The notes beneath the pieces are model-generated. The model saw only the letters and a list, made by a program, of their open reading frames with translations. It searched no databases and was not told the origin of the DNA. A stretch of 35,887 bases of DNA from Anaerolineales bacterium (lineage in GTDB: Bacteria; Chloroflexota; Anaerolineae; Anaerolineales; Villigracilaceae), in assembly GCA_030824405.1 (NCBI GenBank), contig JAVBXV010000087.1, forward strand, positions 1-35,887, written 5' to 3'. Within the stretch, counting starts at the first letter, position 1, and the number at the start of each line of letters is the position of its first letter. This document shows positions 1 to 9,108 of this stretch, piece by piece. The translations under genes and the position numbers were made by a program.

Positions 1-131
1 ATCTGCGCCACTGCGGTTTCGAAGGCGGCGGTCATTTGAGTGTTGATATCCTGGGTGGCTGGTGCGGGTTGGCAGGATGCCAATAGCAGGGCAAGCAGGC
101 TCAGGTTAAGGAAGAGGCGGTTTTTTGTCAT
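1..131 (-). CDS. Lipoprotein, N-terminal fragment (runs off the window)
   Basis: Reading the minus strand from an ATG at 131 gives 43 codons with no stop before the window edge. The protein begins MTKNRLFLNLSLLALLLASC: a short basic stretch, a hydrophobic core, then a lipobox (L-A-S-C) with the lipidated cysteine at residue 19. This is a clear type II signal peptide, so the mature protein should be anchored to the outer face of the membrane. The part after the cysteine (QPAPATQDINTQMTAAFETAVAQ) looks like a flexible Pro/Ala linker and gives no functional clue. The gene lies just downstream of the ino1 terminator on the same strand. A TAGAAT box (138-143) ends six bases before the ATG, which would fit a leaderless transcript. 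Function unknown. Confidence 0.72.
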   Translation of the reverse strand, partial: MTKNRLFLNLSLLALLLASCQPAPATQDINTQMTAAFETAVAQ

Positions 132-154
132 GGGCGAATTCTACCAATAAAAAA

Positions 155-179
155 AGGGGCGGCTACAAGAACCGCCCCT
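155..179 (-). terminator. Intrinsic terminator of ino1
   Basis: An 8-bp perfect GC-rich stem (155-162 with 172-179) and a 9-nt loop are followed on the minus strand by a T-rich run (about 147-154). It sits directly after the ino1 stop codon at 186. Confidence 0.85.
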
Positions 180-185
180 GCTGCA

Positions 186-1271
186 TTATTCGTCTGATCT
201 GCCTGCGATGAAGTCTTCGACTTTATCACGGCAAACATCGTCGCGGAATTGCTTGGGCGGCGTTTTGAAGAAATAGGAGGATGGGCCAATGATCGGGCCT
301 GAAAGTTCGCGGTCGAGCGCGATCTTGGCGCAGCGCACGGCATCCATCATCACGCCTGCGGAGTTGGGGCTGTCCCATACTTCGAGTTTGAGTTCGAGGT
401 TGAGCGGCACGTTGCCGAAGGTGGTTCCTTCCATGCGAATGTAGCACCACTTGCGGTCGGTGAGCCAGGGGACGTGGTCGCTGGGGCCAACGTGGACGTT
501 ATCCTTGCCCATGTCATACGGAACCATGCTGGTGACGGCGTTGGTCTTGGAAATCTTTTTGCTTTCGAGACGTTCGCGTTCGAGCATGTTGAGGAAGTCT
601 GTATTGCCGCCAAAGTTGAGTTGATAGGTGCGATCGATCTTCACGCCTCGATCTACGAACAAGCTGGTCAGCACACGATGAACAATCGTCGCCCCGACCT
701 GACTCTTGATGTCGTCGCCGAGAATGGGCAGGCCTGCATCTGCAAAGCGTTTGCCCCAATATTCAGAGGATGCAATGAAAACAGGAATGGCATTGACGAA
801 TGCGCAGCCCGCTTCGATCACTTGTTCCACATACCATTTGGTGGCCATTTCTGAACCAACAGGCAGGAAGTTGATGACCACGTCTGTTTTTGTATCACGC
901 AGTAATTTGACAATGTCTGCGGTGGAACCTGGAGCCTTGGTAATGATCTCGCTCAGGTATTTGCCGAGTCCATCGTGGGTCATGCCGCGCACAACAGGTA
1001 CATTGAGATGGGGGACATCTGAAAATTTGTAGGTGTTGTTGGGTTCGGCGAAGATGGCTTCGGAAAGATCCTTGCCAACCTTGGTGGCGTTGACATCGAT
1101 CGCGAGGGTGAATTCAATATCACGGACGTGATATTCTCCGAGCTGGGTGTGCATGATGCCTGGAATGGCTTCATCGGCCTGGGCATTTTTGTAGAATTCA
1201 ACGCCCTGCACGAGGGAGGATGCACAGTTCCCCACGCCAATAATGGCGACACGTACTTTTTTACTTGCCAT
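186..1271 (-). CDS. ino1: Inositol-3-phosphate synthase (short actinobacterial type)
   Basis: Converts glucose-6-phosphate to 1L-myo-inositol-1-phosphate with tightly bound NAD, the first step towards inositol lipids or inositol-derived solutes; cytoplasmic. The 361-residue protein matches the short bacterial/archaeal form rather than the eukaryotic one of about 500 residues. Visible are an N-terminal Rossmann motif ([13 protein letters not shown]), the block [14 protein letters not shown], the conserved [12 protein letters not shown], and the strongly conserved [17 protein letters not shown] and [12 protein letters not shown] stretches. As I remember it, the mycobacterial enzyme shares these nearly word for word. 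The ATG at 1271 is chosen over an upstream in-frame start because AAGGAGAG lies just before it and the protein then begins at the usual [12 protein letters not shown]. It is transcribed divergently from the histidine kinase and ends in its own terminator. Confidence 0.95.
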   Translation of the reverse strand: MASKKVRVAIIGVGNCASSLVQGVEFYKNAQADEAIPGIMHTQLGEYHVRDIEFTLAIDVNATKVGKDLSEAIFAEPNNTYKFSDVPHLNVPVVRGMTHDGLGKYLSEIITKAPGSTADIVKLLRDTKTDVVINFLPVGSEMATKWYVEQVIEAGCAFVNAIPVFIASSEYWGKRFADAGLPILGDDIKSQVGATIVHRVLTSLFVDRGVKIDRTYQLNFGGNTDFLNMLERERLESKKISKTNAVTSMVPYDMGKDNVHVGPSDHVPWLTDRKWCYIRMEGTTFGNVPLNLELKLEVWDSPNSAGVMMDAVRCAKIALDRELSGPIIGPSSYFFKTPPKQFRDDVCRDKVEDFIAGRSDE

Positions 1272-1284
1272 AGTATTGCTCTCC

Positions 1285-1313
1285 TTGATATTTAATTGCA
1301 AAATCCTTATACT
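1285..1313 (+). promoter_or_regulatory. Sigma-70-like promoter for the GAF histidine kinase
   Basis: TTGATA (1285-1290), a 17-nt spacer and TATACT (1308-1313) form a near-consensus promoter pointing at the kinase ATG (1371). A second -10-like TATAAT at 1348-1353 lacks a good -35 and would give a leader of only about ten bases. The promoter lies in the 99-bp gap between divergent genes, so control of ino1 and the kinase may be linked. Confidence 0.55.
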
Positions 1314-1370
1314 GGTTTGAACAGTATTTTCAGATAGGTCAGTGAAGTATAATCTTACAGTGAGTAAAAT

Positions 1371-2636
1371 ATGCCCATAGAACAAACGAAAATGCTTGCG
1401 CGCCTTCTGGAAGTAACCCGCAACCTTAGTACATTTGCGGATCTGGAAACATATCTCCAGTCTATTTTATCGGCTGCGGCAGAACTAACTGATAGCGAAT
1501 CTGCATCCCTGATGGAGTATGACGAGACTTCACGGGAGTTCTATTTCAGGTTTGTGCCGTGGTTCCATCGGGATGCGATTAAGGATGCCAGGGTGCCTCT
1601 CACTGGAAGTGTGGCAGGCTGGATCTTTTTGCATGAAAAACCTTTGATCTTGAATGATGTAAAAAATGATCCGCGCCATTACTCAAAGATAGATGAGATC
1701 AGTGGCTTTATGACCCGTAGTTTAATGGGTGTGCCGCTGATCTTGCACGGCAAACCTGTGGGCGTCTTTGAAGTTTTTAACAAAACCACTGGTGTTGATT
1801 ATACTGATGAAGACATCCTGATCATGGAAGCGCTTGCCTCACTGGCATCCACTGCCATGCAGAATAACCTGCTTGAGAGGAACATTCAATCCTCGCAGGA
1901 AGGGGTTCGTGAGCTGGACCGACTCAAGAATGAATTCATCGCAATTACTTCTCATGAACTACGCACGCCGCTTGGCTTGATCCTGGGACATTCCACTTTC
2001 CTGCGCGAGCTTGTTGCTGGAGAATATCAGGAGCAAGTGGATGCGATCATTCGAAACGCTTCACGGCTGAAAGAGATCATCGAAAGTTTATCGAGCGTGG
2101 ATAATTACCAGACGGGCGGGGCTGCGCTTCGCCAGGGCAGGGTGTCCATTGCGCGCATTATCGAAGACGCTGTTCTATCATTTAGTGATCTGGCTATTCA
2201 GAAGGGGATTTCACTGCATACGAACCTTCCGAAGAATGACGAACTGATCGTAGATGTGGATGCAGCCAAGATATCCATTGTGGTCAGCAATTTACTTAAA
2301 AACGCGATCGCCTTCACCAACGAGGGCGGGAACATTACCATTCGCGGCGAGAAGGATAGTAGTTCCATAAAAGTAGCCGTGGAAGATGACGGCGTGGGCG
2401 TGCCTGCCAAGGACGTTCCGCATGTCTTCGAACGTTTCTATCAGGTGGAGTCTCATCTCACACGTAAACATGGCGGCATGGGTCTCGGCCTTTCTGTCGC
2501 AAAGGTTATGGTGGAGATGCACGGCGGACGCATTTGGGCGGAAAGCATGGAAGGGGTGGGCAGTACCTTCACCTTTATTCTGCCTGTTGGCGCGGCGCCC
2601 GTCCTGCCTGAAACCGCTCAACCTTTCAGTGATTAA
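1371..2636 (+). CDS. Soluble GAF-domain sensor histidine kinase
   Basis: A 421-residue cytoplasmic sensor kinase with no membrane segment. A GAF domain (about residues 25-165) would bind a small ligand or sense redox state. It is followed by a linker helix and a HisKA domain whose phospho-acceptor is His195 in SHELRTP. The HATPase_c domain covers about 295-405, with an N box (NLLKNA, 307-312), a G1 box (DDGVGVP, near 340) and a G2 box ([11 protein letters not shown], near 369-378). All catalytic boxes are intact, so it should autophosphorylate. No response regulator lies next to it, so the partner must be encoded elsewhere. The pfkB-like gene starts 27 bases downstream and is probably co-transcribed. 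The ligand cannot be read from the sequence. Confidence 0.93.
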   Translation: MPIEQTKMLARLLEVTRNLSTFADLETYLQSILSAAAELTDSESASLMEYDETSREFYFRFVPWFHRDAIKDARVPLTGSVAGWIFLHEKPLILNDVKNDPRHYSKIDEISGFMTRSLMGVPLILHGKPVGVFEVFNKTTGVDYTDEDILIMEALASLASTAMQNNLLERNIQSSQEGVRELDRLKNEFIAITSHELRTPLGLILGHSTFLRELVAGEYQEQVDAIIRNASRLKEIIESLSSVDNYQTGGAALRQGRVSIARIIEDAVLSFSDLAIQKGISLHTNLPKNDELIVDVDAAKISIVVSNLLKNAIAFTNEGGNITIRGEKDSSSIKVAVEDDGVGVPAKDVPHVFERFYQVESHLTRKHGGMGLGLSVAKVMVEMHGGRIWAESMEGVGSTFTFILPVGAAPVLPETAQPFSD

Positions 2637-2663
2637 TTTTTTCCCCATACACTAAAACTCATC

Positions 2664-3671
2664 ATGCCGCCAACCTTCGTCATTGCAGGAAAACTTCAAC
2701 GCGAATATATCCTGCCGCCATCCGGATATCCCTTGTTGGATGTACAAGGCGGCAATTTGCTGTACGCCGCAGGCGGACTGGCGGTCTGGAATTCAAGCCT
2801 GGGCATGCTCGCGCGTATCAATGAGGATTATCCTCCCGAATGGCTGCATGAACTTGAAAGACGCAACTTCGATGTGCGTGGCATCCGTATGGTTCACGAA
2901 CCGCCGCTCGATCTGCGCTATTTTGTTGCGTACACCGAGATGAATGAAAAAAGCTCAACCAATGTTGTTTCTCATTTTGCCCGCCGTCATTTAACCTTTC
3001 CAAAATCCCTGCTGGGGTATCAACCTGCTGACCCAGCCAAAAAAGATATTCACGAAATAGATCCCCAATCTCCCGCGGCTTTGGATGTTCCAAAGGAATA
3101 TCGGAGTATTGGCCACGTACACATCTGCCCAATGGACTTTACCAGCCAGAGTCAATTGGTCAACCTTTTTAGAGGCGGTTCAAACCAGACCGTCAGCCTG
3201 GATCCTGCTCCGAATTACATGCGTCCAGCTTATTGGCGTGAACTGCGGGTTGTGCTTCAAGGGGTGACCGTATTTCATTCTTCAGAAGAGGAGATGCGGG
3301 CGCTCTTCTGGGGCGAAACCAACGACCTGTGGGATATGGCAGATAAGATCAGTAATGTTGGCCCGCAGATCATTGTCATCAAACGCGGTGCCCATGGACA
3401 GTTTGTCTACGATGCTGTACAGAAACGCCGCTATGAAATTCCCGCTTATCCCTCCCGTCTGGCAGACCCCACCGGCGCAGGTGACGCATTTTGCGGCGGC
3501 TTTTTAGCGGGCTATCAAAAAACAAATGATCCATTAATGGCTGCGTTGCATGGAAGTATTTCCGCTTCCTTGAAAATAGAAGGCAGCGGCCCATTCTATC
3601 CATTGGATGTTCTGCCCGGTCTTGCTGAAGCACGTTTGAATGCCTTGCAGCAACTCGCTCGCGAAGTGTAG
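2664..3671 (+). CDS. PfkB-family carbohydrate kinase
   Basis: A 335-residue ribokinase/PfkB-like enzyme that phosphorylates a sugar, sugar-like compound or nucleoside with ATP. The diagnostic C-terminal signature is DPTGAGDAFCGGFLAGY (about 268-284), with the anion-hole GAGD and catalytic Asp. A G-rich N-terminal segment (DVQGGNLLYAAGGLAVW) stands where PfkB enzymes hold the substrate. The N-terminal half is poorly typical (long insert around 100-150), so the substrate cannot be named. Nearby ino1 makes an inositol-related substrate conceivable, but that is a guess. No Shine-Dalgarno is visible before the ATG. A TACACT box at 2648-2653 lies 10 bases upstream and could give a very short leader, or the gene may be read from the kinase promoter. 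Confidence 0.85.
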   Translation: MPPTFVIAGKLQREYILPPSGYPLLDVQGGNLLYAAGGLAVWNSSLGMLARINEDYPPEWLHELERRNFDVRGIRMVHEPPLDLRYFVAYTEMNEKSSTNVVSHFARRHLTFPKSLLGYQPADPAKKDIHEIDPQSPAALDVPKEYRSIGHVHICPMDFTSQSQLVNLFRGGSNQTVSLDPAPNYMRPAYWRELRVVLQGVTVFHSSEEEMRALFWGETNDLWDMADKISNVGPQIIVIKRGAHGQFVYDAVQKRRYEIPAYPSRLADPTGAGDAFCGGFLAGYQKTNDPLMAALHGSISASLKIEGSGPFYPLDVLPGLAEARLNALQQLAREV

Positions 3672-3701
3672 ACGCCGATCACTTAATGTATACTTAACTC
3701 T

Positions 3702-4802
3702 ATGACCACATTTTCCTCCCGCGTTCTTGACCTTGCCGTACAAATTCAACAGATTGCAGCTCCCACCTTTAATGAAGGTCCGCGCTCAGAGTTTGTGCGC
3801 AGTCAGTTCCTAAAGGAAAACCTCAAAGATGTTTCCATGGATTCGCTTGGGAATGTGTATGCGCGTCTATCTGGGAAAAACAATACGCTGGCTCCTTTGG
3901 TGGTCTCTGCCCATTTGGATACTGTCTTTCCAAACAGTATCAACTTGCAGATTAAGGAAGAAGCGGGCAAGGTGATCGCTCCAGGTATTGGTGATAATTC
4001 GCTCGGTGTGGCTGGGCTGTTTGGCATCGTCTGGGCTTTGCGTGAAAAGAAGATCGAGTTGGAGCATGATCTCTGGCTGGTTGCGAATGTGGGCGAAGAG
4101 GGACTTGGTGATTTGCGTGGAATGCGCGGCGTGACCGAACGTTTCGAAAAGGATGTGATCGGTTATCTGATTCTCGAAGGTCTTGCGCTTGGACATGTTT
4201 ATCATCGCGCCATCGGAGTGCGGCGCTATCGAATCCATGCCCGCACGGAAGGCGGACATTCATGGTCTGATTATGGACGCCCCTCGGCTGTGCATGAACT
4301 GGCTGTTCTGGTTACAAAACTCACTTCAATGAAACTACCGCGTGAACCGCGCACTACAATGAATATTGGAACGATCAGCGGCGGCACAGGTATTAATGTG
4401 CTTGCCTCAGATGCCAAGTGTGAATTGGACTTGCGTTCTGAAGACCCGAATGTGCTTGCGAAGATCGTGCGGCAGGTTGAAGAACTGATCCATGATGCAA
4501 ATCGTGCGGATGTAAATTTAACGGCGGATGTGATCGGTCAGCGGCCTGCTGGGGATATTCCAGCAGATCATCCGCTGGTTCAGTTGGCAGTTGACTGCAC
4601 ATACGAAGCGGGACTGGAAGCTGTGTTGACTTCAGGCTCCACCGATGCAAACATTCCGTTGAGCCAGGGATTCCCGGCAGTGGTGATGGGAATCACCACA
4701 GGCGGCAGCGCACACACCACGCACGAATATATCAATACAGAACCGATCACCAAAGGAATGGAAATTATCGTCAGGTTTGTCGAGCGAGCAGGGAGTTTGT
4801 AA
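3702..4802 (+). CDS. M20-family zinc metallopeptidase
   Basis: A 366-residue cytoplasmic peptidase or amidohydrolase of the M20 clan (peptidase T, ArgE/DapE relatives). Metal-site landmarks are in order: SAHLDTVFP (His and Asp near residues 69-71), GIGDNSLGVAGL (bridging Asp), GEEGLGDLRG (catalytic Glu-Glu), a later Asp/Glu ligand region and the C-terminal HTTHEY histidine. The dimerization domain lies between about 180 and 290 (GGHSWSDYGRPSA). Substrate not determinable: probably a di- or tripeptide or an N-acyl amino acid. The ATG has no clear ribosome binding site. TATACT at 3689-3694 places a predicted transcript start on or next to the ATG, suggesting a leaderless mRNA. Last gene before the shared terminator. 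Confidence 0.9.
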   Translation: MTTFSSRVLDLAVQIQQIAAPTFNEGPRSEFVRSQFLKENLKDVSMDSLGNVYARLSGKNNTLAPLVVSAHLDTVFPNSINLQIKEEAGKVIAPGIGDNSLGVAGLFGIVWALREKKIELEHDLWLVANVGEEGLGDLRGMRGVTERFEKDVIGYLILEGLALGHVYHRAIGVRRYRIHARTEGGHSWSDYGRPSAVHELAVLVTKLTSMKLPREPRTTMNIGTISGGTGINVLASDAKCELDLRSEDPNVLAKIVRQVEELIHDANRADVNLTADVIGQRPAGDIPADHPLVQLAVDCTYEAGLEAVLTSGSTDANIPLSQGFPAVVMGITTGGSAHTTHEYINTEPITKGMEIIVRFVERAGSL

Positions 4803-4835
4803 ATAGAGTCCTGCTTGCATTTTTTTTCACCACAT

Positions 4836-4880
4836 AAATAAAAAACTTCCGAGGAGATTGACCTCGGAAGTTTTTTATTT
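4836..4880. terminator. Bidirectional intrinsic terminator
   Basis: A 19-bp perfect inverted repeat (4836-4854 and 4862-4880) with a 7-nt loop. A GC core (CTTCCGAGG) is flanked by A and T runs, so each strand reads as stem plus U-tract. It separates the convergent M20 peptidase and cyclase genes and can serve both. Confidence 0.93.
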
Positions 4881-4898
4881 ATCACTTTTTTACTCAAA

Positions 4899-6608
4899 CT
4901 ACTTCAATCCCAGCACTTCAAACACTTCCAGCGGATGCGCCTTGCCCTTCACGGTCATTTCCGCGTGCGGCTTGGCTTCCACAAAATTGATCACGTGATC
5001 GTACGCATCTTTGCTGATCAGAATTTGATTCTTCGCCGAGTTCTCTTGAATACGTTTGGCGGTATTAACACTGTCACTGATGGCAGTGTATTCGAGGCGT
5101 TTTTCTGTGCCGATCAAACCGAGCACCGCGTCGCCGCAATGAATGCCCACGCCAAAAGCCAGATGTGAATCTGTCGGAAGTTCTTTGTATAACTTTTCAA
5201 TCGAGTTACGAATTGCCAGTGCGGTTTTTACTGCGCGCAAAGTATGGTCAGGCTGCGGGATGGGCGCATTGAACCAGGCCATGATGGCGTCGCCCATGAA
5301 TTTATCGATCGTGCCTTCATGTTCAAGAACAGCTTCCGCCATGGCGGCCAGATAAAGATTTAAGATGCTGACCAATTTTTCGGCTTCCATACTTTCGCTG
5401 AACGTGGTGAAGCCGCGAATGTCCGCAAATAGAACGGTGATGTTCGTGCGCTTGCCGCCAAGGTGCAGACTGTTCGGGTCAAGTTGTTCGATCACCGCTG
5501 GAGACACCATGCGCTCAAACAGACGGCGCTGCGCTTCCAACTTCTTTCGTTCTGTGAGGTCGTCGAGGACAATTGCCACGCCTTGAGTTTTCTGTCCCGC
5601 GTCCTTGAGCGGCGAGAGGTTCAAGCGCCAGTCCACATTTCCACGCGAGGCGGAGTTGTGGCTGATCTCAAGATCGACAATGGCTTTATCGGTTTCGCGC
5701 ACTTCTATCAGATGCGGATCGATCTCTTTTAAGACAGAAGCAAGCACCTCGTCCAGATGATGACCGACGATCTCAGGGTTGGTATGCCCCAGAATGTTCT
5801 CTGCGGCACGGTTGGCGAGAGTCACCTGATTGCCAATATCCGCAGTAATGACACCGCTGGCAATGGACGCAAAAACATTGTCCATCAGGTTCTTCAAACC
5901 AGTTACTTCTTCGAGTGTGTGTTTAAGGGAGGAGAACAAGCGCGCATTTTCAATTGCAACTGCGGCCTGGTTTGCAAAAGCAACCAGCAGGTTTTTTTCC
6001 GATTCAGTAAAGATGCCCGTGCGAATGCGGTTATCAGCATAGATCACGCCGATGAGTTCGTTTTTGACTTTAAGGGGAACACATAAAATGGAGCGCAGGT
6101 TGAAGGCAACGATACTTTCCTGCCCCACAAAGCGTTGATCTTCCTGCGCGTTGGTGGTGATGATCGGCTCACTCGTGCTGATCACGCGTCCTACAACAGA
6201 TTTGCTGACGGTTAACTCGGAAGAGTTGATCGACTCTTGTTCCCAGTTGCGGGCCATGCGTGTGACCATTTCCCCGTTTTCATCGCGGAGCATGAGAAAG
6301 CCGCGCTCGGCTTTGGTGAGGCGCACGATATTGTCCATCACGATGAGCAGAACTTCATCCAGTTCAAGCGAGGAGTTGATCACCTGTCCCACATTGGCGA
6401 TGGCGAGCATATTATTGTGTTCGCGTTGGAAGGCGTCGATCTTCTCGCTGATCTGCCGCAGGGTAAGCTCTAAATTCCGCAGATCTTCAATTGTTGTCTT
6501 TGGAAGTTTGAGTTTGCTCGCTTCCAATTCAGAACGCACTTTCCCGGCTTGCAGGCTGAGCGTCATGATTTGTTCGTTCACAGTGGTGGGGCGAGTCTGT
6601 TCATTCAT
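4899..6608 (-). CDS. GAF-PAS class III adenylate cyclase
   Basis: A cytoplasmic sensor enzyme of 569 residues likely to make cAMP. Domains: N-terminal helix, GAF (about 75-225), PAS (about 240-350, NRAAENILGH), class III cyclase homology domain (about 380-565). Catalytic residues are all visible: metal-binding Asp396 (VLFADIRGFT) and Asp440 (FMGDAIMAWF); Lys436 and Asp512 (SDSVN), the pair that selects adenine over guanine; and transition-state Asn515 and Arg519. So adenylate rather than guanylate cyclase is favoured. The ATG at 6608 is preferred over an in-frame TTG at 6620, though neither has a good Shine-Dalgarno. It starts 20 bases after the transglutaminase-like gene ends, so the two form an operon and may be translationally coupled. 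What the GAF and PAS domains sense is unknown. Confidence 0.93.
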   Translation of the reverse strand: MNEQTRPTTVNEQIMTLSLQAGKVRSELEASKLKLPKTTIEDLRNLELTLRQISEKIDAFQREHNNMLAIANVGQVINSSLELDEVLLIVMDNIVRLTKAERGFLMLRDENGEMVTRMARNWEQESINSSELTVSKSVVGRVISTSEPIITTNAQEDQRFVGQESIVAFNLRSILCVPLKVKNELIGVIYADNRIRTGIFTESEKNLLVAFANQAAVAIENARLFSSLKHTLEEVTGLKNLMDNVFASIASGVITADIGNQVTLANRAAENILGHTNPEIVGHHLDEVLASVLKEIDPHLIEVRETDKAIVDLEISHNSASRGNVDWRLNLSPLKDAGQKTQGVAIVLDDLTERKKLEAQRRLFERMVSPAVIEQLDPNSLHLGGKRTNITVLFADIRGFTTFSESMEAEKLVSILNLYLAAMAEAVLEHEGTIDKFMGDAIMAWFNAPIPQPDHTLRAVKTALAIRNSIEKLYKELPTDSHLAFGVGIHCGDAVLGLIGTEKRLEYTAISDSVNTAKRIQENSAKNQILISKDAYDHVINFVEAKPHAEMTVKGKAHPLEVFEVLGLK

Positions 6609-6628
6609 AGTAGGCGCCAATTGTAACG

Positions 6629-9037
6629 TTATTTTTGATAATCCTGTTTTTTGAAAACTCTGTTGCGTATGGTTTCGATCATTATTTTTCTACTGGCACG
6701 GTAGGCAGACTTTAAGTTTGCTGAATGATTGGTAAATAGCGCTGTCTGATATTGGAGGGTAAGCTCCTGAATCGCATCTTTTGCCAATGGTAATATATTT
6801 ATGAGGACATTGGCACGTTCTGCCGGTGTTTTGTAACCTGGTTGTGGATGCCCAAGCCAGTACAGGCTCAGGTTGATCGTATGGAAGGTTTTTTCGATCG
6901 GTTGTAACTTTGCCCATCTTGCCCATCTTGAAAGCCAGCTTTTCGAATTGGCTCCGTTCCTCGTATATTTTTCTGCGAGGTAAGCGGGCAGGCGTTGTGC
7001 AAGTGAATAGTGACGTGCGAGGAGAACTCCTGCAGTGAGCAGCATGGCTGCAACCAGAAAGATCACGAACCGCTGCCACAGGGGCATGCTTTGCCGCGCA
7101 GGCAGACTGCTGTCTTTGACAAATGTATGCGAATGGTTGAGGACGATGTCCTGCGCATCCACTGGCGCATCTTCAGGCAGATCTGTTTGCGGCACTTCGG
7201 TTGCAGTCGCTTCTTCTATATCCTGTTCATCTAAAACGGTTCCATCATCACGGGTGATCGGGCGTTCCAGCGGGAACTGATTGCCCGTAGGTTCAAACTC
7301 CACCCAGCCAATATTGGGGAAATACACTTCAGGCCACGCGTGTGAATTTTGACGCACCACTTCATATTGGTCAGCCTGCTCGTTGAAAACTCCTTCTGCA
7401 AAACCAACAGACATGCGTGCAGGGATGCCGATCGCGCGCAGCATAAGCACTTCCGCGCTGGCTGAATACATGCAGAAGCCTTTTTTATAGTCAAACAAAA
7501 CCCATAGCACTGGATCAATATTTTCTGGTGCTTCCTGCGTCAACTCTATTTCGTAGGCGATCTCGTCTCTTAAGTACGCAGTGATCGCGGCAGTTTTGTC
7601 GTATGCGGTTTCGTAGGGAGCAGTGATCTCCTCTGCCAGCACGCGTAGTTGAGGCTCTATGTTTTCAGGGATCTGTAAATATTCATCAGTAACCCAATTG
7701 GGATATTCCGTCTCTGCGGCGCGCAGTTCTTCAATGGATGGATTGGCGATCGAAGCGTGGACCTCGTACCTGCTGCCATTGACCAGACTTGTCTCGGCGA
7801 GCCAGGCAGCTACATCTGGTTGTGGGGAGGTGGGTGAGATCGTGAGTATTCTGCTGGCGCGGCCCACCCAAAGTGTTTCAGAGGGAGCGTAGATCAAATT
7901 TTGTTCTGCGAATAAATTGGTAAAGGTGAACTTGAATTCCGTTCGGTTCACGTCATTTACACTTTGCAATTCGTCAGTGACGGGTGAGAACTCTTTACTG
8001 AGTGTAGGCGAAGCGGTCCAACGGCCATTCACGTACACGTTGAAGACACGTCCACGCCAGTACATGCGTGGAGGAATCACTTCACTTTCTTCCATCTGCA
8101 CATAAAAAACAGGCGCATCTCCTGTTGCGGCTCTTTGTCCGAGTGAAAGCTCTCCGCCGTAGAAATCTCCAGTGGTGCCGCTGGAGCCATAGGGAGAATC
8201 CAATGCGGTGACAGCGGTTGAGAATCTATCCAAAAAAGGCCGCGAGAATTTTTCCCAGGCGTCTGCAGCTGGCCCAATGTTGGCGATCAAAGATGGTAGA
8301 GACCATGCGAACACCACCACCACAATTGCTGTGATCAACGTGCTGCTTGCAATTTCGCGCAGCGCATCGGTTGTGACCAGTACGCGTGATTTCTTCCAGG
8401 TTTCCTGATTCTCAAGAAAGAACAAACGTCCCAGTAGCAGCATGGAGATCAAAATATAAATTGCCAATCCCCAAACGCGGATGGATCTGGCTGGGTCGAA
8501 TAATTGCACGATCAACATGGCGATCCCTGCGGGAAGTACAGCAGGTAGAAAATTTCTGTTGCGCACAAGTTGATAGCTGGACCAAACCGAGATCACCCAA
8601 TATCCGATGCAAACCAGTGCAACAAAGAATAAGGGATCGTATGTAGGCTGGTCTCGCAGGAATTGCGCGAGAGAGGCAAAGAACCTGCTCGCCAGCGCAA
8701 GCAGATCCTGCCAAAGCAGGTCTGTTCGTTCAGTTGCATTGAGCAAGTGGGCAGGGATGATGAACAGTGCATACCAGAATGTAAACCTCATTACTCCCTT
8801 GCGTTCGAAGGAGCTATAGCCAAGTGCCAGCCCGAGAATTGTGCCGAAAAAACCTATCGTTTGAATGAAATATAAAAAGGGCGCCCATTCCGTGATCACA
8901 AGTCGAGCGGCTGAGATCTGTACGAGCGCAACGACCAATGCGGCAGCCTGCCAGTCCCATTTGCGGTTGGATAAACTTCTCTCGAAGAAAGACTTAATAT
9001 TATTAAAAATGTTTTCGGCTGGCGTCAAATTTTGCAT
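6629..9037 (-). CDS. Membrane transglutaminase-like protein (TgpA/DUF3488-DUF4129 type)
   Basis: An 802-residue membrane protein. About six hydrophobic helices span residues 30-250. They are followed by a long extracytoplasmic region with the transglutaminase core, one further membrane helix (about 670-690, FVIFLVAAMLLTAGVLLA) and a C-terminal cytoplasmic helical tail like DUF4129. The core shows Cys522 (KGFCMYSASAEVLMLRAIGIPARMSVGF region), His566 (NSHAWPEVYF) and Glu582 in WVEFEPTG. The third triad position is usually Asp (FDPT); Glu is seen here and in some relatives. Possible roles are proteolysis or crosslinking at the cell surface; the substrate is unknown. The ATG at 9037 is preferred over a TTG at 9073, because that TTG is the first half of a -35 box. 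First gene of an operon with the cyclase. Confidence 0.9.
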   Translation of the reverse strand: MQNLTPAENIFNNIKSFFERSLSNRKWDWQAAALVVALVQISAARLVITEWAPFLYFIQTIGFFGTILGLALGYSSFERKGVMRFTFWYALFIIPAHLLNATERTDLLWQDLLALASRFFASLAQFLRDQPTYDPLFFVALVCIGYWVISVWSSYQLVRNRNFLPAVLPAGIAMLIVQLFDPARSIRVWGLAIYILISMLLLGRLFFLENQETWKKSRVLVTTDALREIASSTLITAIVVVVFAWSLPSLIANIGPAADAWEKFSRPFLDRFSTAVTALDSPYGSSGTTGDFYGGELSLGQRAATGDAPVFYVQMEESEVIPPRMYWRGRVFNVYVNGRWTASPTLSKEFSPVTDELQSVNDVNRTEFKFTFTNLFAEQNLIYAPSETLWVGRASRILTISPTSPQPDVAAWLAETSLVNGSRYEVHASIANPSIEELRAAETEYPNWVTDEYLQIPENIEPQLRVLAEEITAPYETAYDKTAAITAYLRDEIAYEIELTQEAPENIDPVLWVLFDYKKGFCMYSASAEVLMLRAIGIPARMSVGFAEGVFNEQADQYEVVRQNSHAWPEVYFPNIGWVEFEPTGNQFPLERPITRDDGTVLDEQDIEEATATEVPQTDLPEDAPVDAQDIVLNHSHTFVKDSSLPARQSMPLWQRFVIFLVAAMLLTAGVLLARHYSLAQRLPAYLAEKYTRNGANSKSWLSRWARWAKLQPIEKTFHTINLSLYWLGHPQPGYKTPAERANVLINILPLAKDAIQELTLQYQTALFTNHSANLKSAYRASRKIMIETIRNRVFKKQDYQK

Positions 9038-9043
9038 TCTTTG

Positions 9044-9073
9044 AGTGTACAATGAAGAAAGCTGGTTCGTCAA
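9044..9073 (-). promoter_or_regulatory. Promoter of the transglutaminase-cyclase operon, probably leaderless
   Basis: On the minus strand TTGACG (9068-9073), an 18-nt spacer and TACACT (9044-9049) precede the ATG at 9037 by six bases. The expected transcript start falls on the ATG itself, and no Shine-Dalgarno is present. This arrangement also argues against the upstream TTG start. Confidence 0.55.
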
Positions 9074-9108
9074 TTCCTTTGTTGTAAAAAACCCTACTGG
9101 AGAACTAT

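Noticed and set aside
6151-6654. 167-codon plus-strand ORF opposite the cyclase
   Set aside because: Ser/Arg-rich shadow of the GAF region; no family motif and no promoter.
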